NCBI GenBank assembly: GCA_024637295.1 | Contig: JAGXFL010000004.1 | Coordinates: 1-64,000 of the forward strand | Reading direction: 5' to 3' | DNA length: 64,000 nucleotides | From: Sulfuricurvum sp. | GTDB taxonomy: Bacteria; Campylobacterota; Campylobacteria; Campylobacterales; Sulfurimonadaceae | Shown here: positions 8,791 to 16,496 of the stretch, in pieces | How positions within the stretch are numbered: position 1 is the stretch's first letter | Layout: each line of letters starts with the position of its first letter | Notes under the pieces: model-generated | What the model saw: the letters and a program-made list of their open reading frames with translations, nothing else | What the model was told of the DNA's origin: nothing | The model's database searches: none | Position numbers and translations under genes: made by a program

Positions 8791-9473
8791 TGAAAGAGAC
8801 GATATTAATCATCGATGATGACAGTGCGATTCGAAAACTGCTCGAAGTAGCATTAGGCGCGGCGGGGTATCATGTCTTAACCATAGCTACTGGAAAAGAG
8901 GGATTAAACCGTGCTGCAATCGAAGCTCCCGCATTGGTACTGTTAGATTTAGGATTGCCAGACATGGACGGCAAAGAGTTTCTTAGTCGTTTTCGCCAAT
9001 GGAGCCAATCCCCCGTCATCGTCCTCTCTGCCCGCTCCCATGAGAGTGAAAAAATAGCGGCGTTGGAAGGAGGATGTGATGATTATCTCACCAAACCCTT
9101 CGGTACAGGAGAGCTTCTAGCTCGGATCAAAGCGGCACTTCGCAGGCGTGGCATTGGTATGGGTGATTCAACTTCAGGTTTAATAAGCGGCAATCTCTCT
9201 TTGGACATAGCATCGCATACGGTGATGTTGGATAATGAAGAGTTGAAACTGACACCCAAAGAGTTTGAACTTCTCAAGATATTGATGCAAAACAGTGGAA
9301 AAGTCCTCACACACGCATGGCTGCTCAAAGAGATATGGGGTATCGGATATCAAAATGAGACCCACTATTTAAGGGTTTTTATCAATCAACTGCGTCAAAA
9401 AATCGAAACCGATTCTGCCCGTCCCAAGCGTATCATTACAGAAACAGGTATCGGGTATCGGTTTGTTGAATAA
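8790..9473 (+). CDS. kdpE: KdpE-type response regulator
   Basis: A 227-residue OmpR/PhoB-class regulator. The receiver domain (1-120) has the acidic pair in IIDDD, the phosphorylated aspartate in LLDLGLPDMDG (near residue 52) and the lysine in DDYLTKPFG. The winged-helix DNA-binding domain (about 130-225) has the typical LTPKEFELLKIL and TGIGYRF ends. It shares one base with the kdpD stop, so kinase and regulator are made together. The obvious target is the kup promoter, which carries a repeat resembling the E. coli KdpE site. Confidence 0.9.
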   Translation: MKETILIIDDDSAIRKLLEVALGAAGYHVLTIATGKEGLNRAAIEAPALVLLDLGLPDMDGKEFLSRFRQWSQSPVIVLSARSHESEKIAALEGGCDDYLTKPFGTGELLARIKAALRRRGIGMGDSTSGLISGNLSLDIASHTVMLDNEELKLTPKEFELLKILMQNSGKVLTHAWLLKEIWGIGYQNETHYLRVFINQLRQKIETDSARPKRIITETGIGYRFVE

Positions 9474-9502
9474 GAGAAATCCTTCTTTTAGCCCCTCTTC
9501 GT

Positions 9503-9508
9503 TATAAT
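9503..9508 (+). promoter_or_regulatory. -10 box of mutS7
   Basis: TATAAT within TATAATTTAG, 28 nt before the mutS ATG; GGAG at 9528-9531 is the ribosome-binding site. Confidence 0.6.
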
Positions 9509-9536
9509 TTAGTACTTTTTATACAGTGGAGTTGGA

Positions 9537-12464
9537 ATGAACATCGAAGAGATCGGGGCGTTGTTACAAAACAAAAACAAGCTCCTCTCCGAAACTTATT
9601 TTGAACTCCAAGCCGCCTGTGAAGCCAAATACGGTCCCGATACTCTCGTCATTATCGAGATCGGTTCGTTTTTCGAGGTGTATGAGGTCAATAATGCTGA
9701 CCTCAAGATCGGAAAAGCGAAGGAAGTCGCGGAGTTTTTGAACATTCAGCTCACCCGTAAAAACAAAACGATTCTTGAAAACTCTGTCCAAAATCCTCTA
9801 TTAGCCGGGGTTCCTACCGTCTCCATCGAACGTTATCTCAGCCGTTTGGTACAATCCAAAAAATACACCATTGTTCTCGTACGCCAGCAGGGAGAGCCTC
9901 CTCATGTCAAACGCTATATTTCCAATATTATCTCTCCGGGTACCAATTTTGATTATATTGCTGAAGTGAGTGAAAACTACATTGCGTCACTTTTGATCGA
10001 TCAAAACAACGGTGTCTATTCGGTTGGGTATGCTGCTATTGATGTGGGTACAGGGAAAACGCTTATCAATGAGATTCACGGTACACGTGATGATAAAACG
10101 TATGCCCTCGATGAGATCTTTACCCTTTTGCAAAGCTATCAGACCTCTGAAGTGGTAGTGACCTTTTGTGACAGTGAAATCGACGTCGAGGAAGTCAACC
10201 GTTATTTGGAACTCAAAAGCCATCATCGCAGTAATCGCAATGAGAAGAGACTTCGTGTGGACTATCAAAATGAGTTGTTTGAACGTATCTACCAGATACG
10301 CTCACTCCTTAGCCCCATCGAGTATCTGGACTTGGAGCGTTATGCGTATGCTTCGGAGTCATTGGCACTGCTGATACATACCATCATCGATCATGATGCT
10401 GCGATCATTGAAAAGATGAATAGGCCAACATTCTTGGGGACCAACCGTTATATGTATCTGGGGAACAATGCGGCGGAACAGTTGGGAATCATCTCCAGAG
10501 ATCACGATGAGATGACGTTGCTGAAGCTGATCGATAAAACCTCCACAGCGATGGGAAAACGCTTGATGCGTGAACGGTTACTTAACCCTATTTGCGATTC
10601 TAAATTACTCAATGAGCGGTATGATCTCATCGAGAAGATGCAAGAGCATATTGCCCCCTTGGAGACAAAGCTCAAAGAGGTCTATGATCTGGAACGGATT
10701 TTACGCCGACTGAAACTTGGTAAGTTGCACCCCTTTGAACTCGCTTATTTTCATGCTTCATTGAGTGCAGCTGAGAGTCTATTTGTGGATGCTAAGCGTT
10801 TAGGTATCGAGTACGATAGCAGCAGTGCCATAGAAGCTGGGTTATGTGCCAGTGAGTTGAAACGTATTTTTGATATCGATGCGTGTGCTAAATACCGCCG
10901 TGATCAGGTGAATGAAAACTTATTTAACGAGGGGATAGATCCCACGATTGATGCGTTAGAACGGTTACAAGAGAGCAATGAAGCGAAGTTACAGCTGATT
11001 ATCGATCATATCGATACGTATTTTGAAGGGGGAAGCAGTCCGTATGCCTCTATCGGGTGGCTGGAGAGCGAAGGATATCACCTGCTTATGACCCGTAATC
11101 GTTATGTGAATGTTGAGGAAGTGCTTCATAACAGCTTTTTCACCATTGAGGGGACTCACTATTTTTTCCGTGATTTTCAGATACGAAAACTCAAAACAGC
11201 TGTTAAACTCACGTCGCCATTACTGGATGAGCTTTCCATCGAAAACGCAGGGGCAAAATCGCGTATGTTGGCAATGGTCAAAGAACAGTATCGCCAGAAC
11301 ATGGAAGTCATCGAAAAACGATTTTCCCATGCGATTGAACACTTGATCTCTTTTTTAGCCGTTGTTGATGTGAGTTTAAGTGCGGCGAAGGTGGCGAAGC
11401 AATACCGCTATGTCCGTCCTATGCTCGTTGCCAATGAGTCCAAAACGTTTATCGAAGCGGTAGGATTGCGTCATCCGTTGATCGAATCGCGCGAAGAAAA
11501 CGGTATTTTTATCCCCAATGATCTGTTTTTAGGGGATGGGGAGTATCACACGTATGCAGAACATGCTACGCTTGAAGATGCCAAAGAGGTCAACGGCGTA
11601 TTGCTGTACGGGATCAACTCCAGTGGGAAGTCCTCCCTGATGAAAAGTATCGGGATCGCTGTCGTGATGGCGCAGGCGGGATTTTTTGTTCCGTGTGTAC
11701 AACTGAGGTTCTCCCCTGTAGACAAACTACTTACCCGTATCGTCTCCAAAGACAACCTTTACAAAGGGCTTTCGACGTTTGCGGTAGAGATGTTGGAGTT
11801 ACGCAATATTTTTAACCGTGCTACCCCTAACAGTTTGATTTTGGGAGATGAGATCAGTCATGGTACGGAGACCGAATCGGCATTGGCGATTGTGGCGAGT
11901 GCGATTTTAAAATTGCGAGAGATCGGGAGTTTGTTTATCTTCGCCACACACTTGCATCAGCTTTCAAGTCTAAGTGAAATTCAAAAAGCCAAAAACATCG
12001 TATTGCTGCATTTGGGTGTTTACTACGATGAAGCTACGGACAAGCTCGTCTATGACCGCAAACTCAAAAATGGGAGCGGTAGTACGCTGTACGGATTGGA
12101 GTTTGCCAAATCGTTGCATATGGATGAGACTTTTATTCAAAAAGCGTATGAGATACGAGGACGTATCGGGGATATGAAAGGTGAAGTCACTCAACTCAAA
12201 CGGGAGAAAAAAAGCCGCTATAACAGCAAGCTGTATCTGACAAAATGCGCGTTATGTGATGAAGCGGTGGATGAGGTACATCACATCATCCCCCAAGCCA
12301 ATGCCGATGAGGGGGGATCGATCGGTCATTTTGGTATGAACCATCGTTACAATTTAATTCCATTGTGTTCAAAGCACCACAGGCTCGTGCATGAGGGCAA
12401 AATCGCTGTTCATGGGTTTGTGATGAGTGAGGATGGATTGCGCCTTAGTTATTCAGAAGCCTAA
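9537..12464 (+). CDS. mutS7: MutS7-type mismatch-repair ATPase fused to HNH nuclease
   Basis: A 975-residue MutS homologue. The N-terminal mismatch-recognition domain keeps the F-x-E motif (GSFFEVYE, F45 and E47), which stacks on and contacts mispaired bases in MutS. Connector, lever and clamp domains follow. The ATPase has Walker [10 protein letters not shown] (about 691-699) and Walker [13 protein letters not shown] (about 765-776), then the FATHLHQL switch. The C-terminus from about 899 is an HNH nuclease: C904/C907 and C944/H947 as a zinc site, with H916, N939 and H948 in catalytic positions ([17 protein letters not shown]). This domain order defines MutS7, known from Campylobacterota, giant viruses and octocoral mitochondria. 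Recognition plus cutting in one chain may make MutL/MutH unnecessary; that is a family hypothesis. No mutL is in the window. Confidence 0.9.
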   Translation: MNIEEIGALLQNKNKLLSETYFELQAACEAKYGPDTLVIIEIGSFFEVYEVNNADLKIGKAKEVAEFLNIQLTRKNKTILENSVQNPLLAGVPTVSIERYLSRLVQSKKYTIVLVRQQGEPPHVKRYISNIISPGTNFDYIAEVSENYIASLLIDQNNGVYSVGYAAIDVGTGKTLINEIHGTRDDKTYALDEIFTLLQSYQTSEVVVTFCDSEIDVEEVNRYLELKSHHRSNRNEKRLRVDYQNELFERIYQIRSLLSPIEYLDLERYAYASESLALLIHTIIDHDAAIIEKMNRPTFLGTNRYMYLGNNAAEQLGIISRDHDEMTLLKLIDKTSTAMGKRLMRERLLNPICDSKLLNERYDLIEKMQEHIAPLETKLKEVYDLERILRRLKLGKLHPFELAYFHASLSAAESLFVDAKRLGIEYDSSSAIEAGLCASELKRIFDIDACAKYRRDQVNENLFNEGIDPTIDALERLQESNEAKLQLIIDHIDTYFEGGSSPYASIGWLESEGYHLLMTRNRYVNVEEVLHNSFFTIEGTHYFFRDFQIRKLKTAVKLTSPLLDELSIENAGAKSRMLAMVKEQYRQNMEVIEKRFSHAIEHLISFLAVVDVSLSAAKVAKQYRYVRPMLVANESKTFIEAVGLRHPLIESREENGIFIPNDLFLGDGEYHTYAEHATLEDAKEVNGVLLYGINSSGKSSLMKSIGIAVVMAQAGFFVPCVQLRFSPVDKLLTRIVSKDNLYKGLSTFAVEMLELRNIFNRATPNSLILGDEISHGTETESALAIVASAILKLREIGSLFIFATHLHQLSSLSEIQKAKNIVLLHLGVYYDEATDKLVYDRKLKNGSGSTLYGLEFAKSLHMDETFIQKAYEIRGRIGDMKGEVTQLKREKKSRYNSKLYLTKCALCDEAVDEVHHIIPQANADEGGSIGHFGMNHRYNLIPLCSKHHRLVHEGKIAVHGFVMSEDGLRLSYSEA

Positions 12465-12484
12465 ATGAAACGGAACGAACAATC

Positions 12485-14515
12485 ATGAAAATTTTAATTG
12501 TTGATGACAGTTTGACCGTTCGCAAGATTGTTATCCGTTATTTATTGAAACATGGTTATGATCAAATCGACGAAGCAGTTAATGGTGAAGAAGCGATTGC
12601 ATTGCTGACACAGTATGAATATGGGTGTATTTTTTTAGATATCAATATGCCGGTAATGGACGGTTTTGCAGTCTTAAAATGGCTGAATGCTGTGTCGTGG
12701 CGTAATGATATTCATGTTGTTGTGATGTCTACGGAAGTGGCGTTGTACTCCCCTGAAAAAATACGTGATATGGGGATTAATACGGCTATTGCAAAGCCAT
12801 TTACGGGAAATGAATTTGAAAAAATTGCCGTTTCCTTATTGAATGTGATTGCTTCCAAAGAAGACTCGATAACATTGGTCTATGACGGTCCGATATTGAT
12901 CATTGACGACAGTATGGCCATGCGTAATATCATCCGAAAGCAGCTTTCAAACCTGAATTGCTTGAATGTCACTGAAGCGGTTGATGGAAAAGATGGATTA
13001 GAAAAAATCAGTGAATGGGCTATGCTGTATGAGGAAGAGGAGAAAATGGGAATTGTTTTCCTTGATCTTATTATGCCTAATATGGATGGGCTTGAACTGA
13101 TCGAAGTATTAGAAGAAAAAGGTCTTCTCTCAAAGTTGCAGATTGTATTGCTTTCGGGAAATATTGAGATGGCGTTGGATATGCTCGATGGGATCTCTAT
13201 TAAAGCTGCATTGCCAAAACCTTTTGAACATACCGCATTCGTGAATGCTTTACGACCGTTGATCGAAGATACAAAAGAGATATTAACTCATACCAGTATT
13301 CCTGATATCCAGCTTTTTTTTGATACAGAGCAACCAAAAGCAATGGTGTTTTCATTGATGTCGATTCGTCCTGAAAATATTGATGAACTGGATGACTATC
13401 TTTTCTCACAATTTGAATCGATTGCATTGGAAACATCCTTTCCTAAAGAACGGTTTCGGGAAATCAATGGAGAAAAGTTTGGATCATGGATATCTTCGGT
13501 ATATCGTCCAGTGCTTTTGATAGACCCTAAAATCAGCACCTATTCAGAGTTGGAATTTCTATATGGTCGCATTGAAGAATCTACTCAACATGAAACGGCT
13601 CTCGGTAGCATTGGGAATGAAGAGATTGAAGAGTATTGTAAAACAGTGCTTATTCCAAGGCATAAAGATTATATCGGTTTAACAACAGAAATCGGTCGTT
13701 ATAAATTGGCAGTAAAGACACGTATCGAAGGGAAAAACAAATTACTACAGCAGTATAAAAGTGCACCCTCTAGTGAAATCAAAGAAGCCTATGAAAAACA
13801 AGGACATGATCTTCTAAATTACCGAAAAGCGTTGGAAAACCATGAAAAACTCCGTGAGGAATTGGTCGATTCTCTTGAAATCGAGTATAAAGGCAAGGTA
13901 GATACGATACTGAAGCTTCAGTGCAATCGTATGGCTTTGCTCTCAAATCAGATGCGAGCTGCTTTTGATCGTGCATTATGGCGCGGAATGTCTAGTTCGA
14001 TTCGCTTTCGAGCGTATTGTAACACTCATAGCAGACACGTAGCCTTATCGACACAAAGCTGGCTTGAAAATGAGGCTAATAAAAATTTTACCGATGAAAG
14101 AGCATATTTTGAAAATAATTTTTGCACTTCCATTTTGATTGTTGGCTTTAAAGATAGTGAGAGTGGTCGGCTTCGAGAAGAGTTAAAGAAACTATTCCCT
14201 GTTTACAATGTGCAAGCTTTTTCTACATGGACGATTAAAAATTATTCACTTCCGTATGAACCGAGTCTTTTGATTTTCAACCGTGAATCCAAAGAGCTAA
14301 ATATCGAAAACTATGTGAAAGAGATTGCAGACTATTATGAGACTGTACCCAGTGCACTAAATACCCTTATTATTTATGAGGGCTCTATCAAAAGTGAAGA
14401 ACTTTTGGGTGATAACAGTTTGTATAATCTCAAACTTAAAAACTATATGAAAATTCCAAAAAATAGCAATGAGTTTGCCTTGATGGAGATAAAAATAAAA
14501 TCACTTATTTTTTAG
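12485..14515 (+). CDS. multi-receiver response regulator with unknown C-terminal region
   Basis: A 676-residue protein with two complete CheY-like receivers: residues 1-120 (VDDS, CIFLDINMPVMDG, lysine in AIAKPF) and about 133-265 (IDDS, IVFLDLIMPNMDG, LPKPF). A helical, charged region follows (about 290-530, probably coiled coil). The last about 130 residues (from TSILIVGFKDS) look like a third receiver that has lost its phosphorylation residues. There is no DNA-binding, GGDEF, EAL or kinase domain, so output is probably by protein contact. It starts 20 nt after mutS7 and may share its transcript. Confidence 0.8.
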   Translation: MKILIVDDSLTVRKIVIRYLLKHGYDQIDEAVNGEEAIALLTQYEYGCIFLDINMPVMDGFAVLKWLNAVSWRNDIHVVVMSTEVALYSPEKIRDMGINTAIAKPFTGNEFEKIAVSLLNVIASKEDSITLVYDGPILIIDDSMAMRNIIRKQLSNLNCLNVTEAVDGKDGLEKISEWAMLYEEEEKMGIVFLDLIMPNMDGLELIEVLEEKGLLSKLQIVLLSGNIEMALDMLDGISIKAALPKPFEHTAFVNALRPLIEDTKEILTHTSIPDIQLFFDTEQPKAMVFSLMSIRPENIDELDDYLFSQFESIALETSFPKERFREINGEKFGSWISSVYRPVLLIDPKISTYSELEFLYGRIEESTQHETALGSIGNEEIEEYCKTVLIPRHKDYIGLTTEIGRYKLAVKTRIEGKNKLLQQYKSAPSSEIKEAYEKQGHDLLNYRKALENHEKLREELVDSLEIEYKGKVDTILKLQCNRMALLSNQMRAAFDRALWRGMSSSIRFRAYCNTHSRHVALSTQSWLENEANKNFTDERAYFENNFCTSILIVGFKDSESGRLREELKKLFPVYNVQAFSTWTIKNYSLPYEPSLLIFNRESKELNIENYVKEIADYYETVPSALNTLIIYEGSIKSEELLGDNSLYNLKLKNYMKIPKNSNEFALMEIKIKSLIF

Positions 14516-14556
14516 CTAAGATAATTGAGTTGAACCGAAACCTAAAGGAAGCGACA

Positions 14557-16491
14557 ATGAGAGAATCACACATTTATGATCTACTTGGAAGCTATAATCT
14601 TAAGATAACTCCCTATATCTCTTTTGCAATCGACGAAACACCGCACATTGATTTTTTCCCTGTCGTGCTTAAACTAGAGTCTCCAAAAGTCGTCCATAAG
14701 AGTGATTTTGGCGCGGTGCAACTTAATATCAATTCATACGATGAGCTCAAAAATGCCAAGGAAACCATCATAACCAATGTGTCTGCAAAAGGGATACTCT
14801 TAGACTCTGATGATCGCTTTTTAGCAGCCCAAATGCTTAGTGGCATTGAACTGTATGCGGGATTGGTGGATGATCCTATCTTTGGTAAGACGATACTCTT
14901 TGGCAAGGGCGGTATCGAGCTGGAGCTTTATAAAGATGTCTGTTACATCGATATCTATGCCGATGAGGAAGAGATCAAACGGGCGATTAACTTAACGACT
15001 ATCTCAAAAATATTTCACGGGTTTAGAGGATTTGAGTATGACATAGAGATGGCAGTAGAATTGATTCACTGCGTTCAAAAGCTATCACGTGATAACCCTG
15101 AGATAGTTGAGCTTGATTTTAATCCTGTAATTTTGACCAATGAGGGTCTTAAAATTGTTGATGCCCGGATAAAAAAGGGTGAAGTAGTTGTTGAAAATTT
15201 GGGAAGTTTGCGAAAAAACAGACCCCATTTTTTTACCAATGAACGTGTGGCTTTGATCGGGGTATCCTCAGACCCTACTAAAGTCGGCTATGCCATTGCG
15301 CACAATGCATTAGATTTTACCGGGGAACTCTTTTTGGTAAATGCAAAAGGGGGAGAACTTTTCGGTCATACCTTGTATAAAAACATTACGGAAATAGTGG
15401 GTGATATCGATACCGCTGTCATTATGATTCCGTCATGTTTTGTTGTAGATACGATTAAGGCGTTAATTGCGAAGAATATTAAGAATGTGATCATTATCTC
15501 GGCCGGTTTTAAAGAATCAGGCGATTTTGAGAGTGAAAATATCATTGCTAATTTGAGTCAACACTACAATTTCAATGTCATAGGCCCCAATTGTCTGGGA
15601 TATTTGGAGAGTTCCAAAAAACTCAATGCGACTTTCGGAATAGGGGGGTTGCAAGGTGGAGAATTAGCGTTGCTCTCACAATCTGGCGCGGTCCTCTCAG
15701 CACTGATGGACAAAGCGTACGATGCGGGGATCGGTTTTTCGCATCTTGTCTCATGCGGAAACATGGTCGATTTGGATTTTGCCCAGATGATAGAGATGCT
15801 CAATCGTGAGGAGTCGTGCAAATACATCTCTATTTATGTCGAGGGGATACATCAGGGCAAAGAGTTTTTACGAGCCATACGAGAGAGTCACAAAAAGATC
15901 TATATTTTTAAAACCGGAAAATCAGCACAAAGTCAAAAAGCCGCTTTTTCCCACACGGGAAATTTGAGTGGCAACTATAGGATGTTCAAGGGACTGATGG
16001 AGTCAGTGGGAGCTAAGATGGAAGATAACATCGAAGCGTTGTTATTTAATCCGTTTAACGAAATCAAAAATATTTGTGTGGTGACCAATGCAGGTGGACC
16101 TGCTACGATATTGACCGATTATATTGTCGATCAGGGGGGGACACTGTATACGCTAAGTGATGAGGAACGTGAGAATCTCAATAGCATACTTCCCTCTAAT
16201 TGGTCGAAAAACAATCCGATTGATATTATCGGAGATGCTATGGCAGATCGCTATGAGATGGCATTGGAAATAGTGAGTACGTTTAAAGAAGTCGATTTAG
16301 TTTATGTGATTATTACCCCTCAATGTATGACCGATACACTCAATATCGTCAAGCTCTGTGAAAGAGAGGGAGCACAAAAGATCTATCCGATCCTCTTGGG
16401 CGGGCATGAGATGGAAGAGGCGCAGCGTTATCTTAGAAGTAAAAAAATACCTTTTTTCAAAACACTGCAATCCGCCACATCGTTTTTATAG
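14557..16491 (+). CDS. NDP-forming acyl-CoA synthetase family protein
   Basis: A 644-residue member of the ADP-forming acetyl/acyl-CoA synthetase family, which interconverts acyl-CoA + ADP + Pi with acid + CoA + ATP. The ATP-grasp (beta-subunit-like) domain comes first, about 1-220, with the characteristic HKSDFGAV. A Rossmann CoA-binding domain follows (about 225-350, ALIGVSSDPTKVGYAI), then the ligase domain (about 360-640) with LLSQSGAVLSALMD and FSHTGNLSG. In many homologues the CoA-binding part is N-terminal, so this is a permuted arrangement. The ATG at 14557 has AAAGGAAG upstream and is preferred to a TTG at 14530. Substrate unknown; a protein acetyltransferase role seems unlikely because no GNAT domain is present. 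Confidence 0.8.
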   Translation: MRESHIYDLLGSYNLKITPYISFAIDETPHIDFFPVVLKLESPKVVHKSDFGAVQLNINSYDELKNAKETIITNVSAKGILLDSDDRFLAAQMLSGIELYAGLVDDPIFGKTILFGKGGIELELYKDVCYIDIYADEEEIKRAINLTTISKIFHGFRGFEYDIEMAVELIHCVQKLSRDNPEIVELDFNPVILTNEGLKIVDARIKKGEVVVENLGSLRKNRPHFFTNERVALIGVSSDPTKVGYAIAHNALDFTGELFLVNAKGGELFGHTLYKNITEIVGDIDTAVIMIPSCFVVDTIKALIAKNIKNVIIISAGFKESGDFESENIIANLSQHYNFNVIGPNCLGYLESSKKLNATFGIGGLQGGELALLSQSGAVLSALMDKAYDAGIGFSHLVSCGNMVDLDFAQMIEMLNREESCKYISIYVEGIHQGKEFLRAIRESHKKIYIFKTGKSAQSQKAAFSHTGNLSGNYRMFKGLMESVGAKMEDNIEALLFNPFNEIKNICVVTNAGGPATILTDYIVDQGGTLYTLSDEERENLNSILPSNWSKNNPIDIIGDAMADRYEMALEIVSTFKEVDLVYVIITPQCMTDTLNIVKLCEREGAQKIYPILLGGHEMEEAQRYLRSKKIPFFKTLQSATSFL

Positions 16492-16496
16492 TTGGG

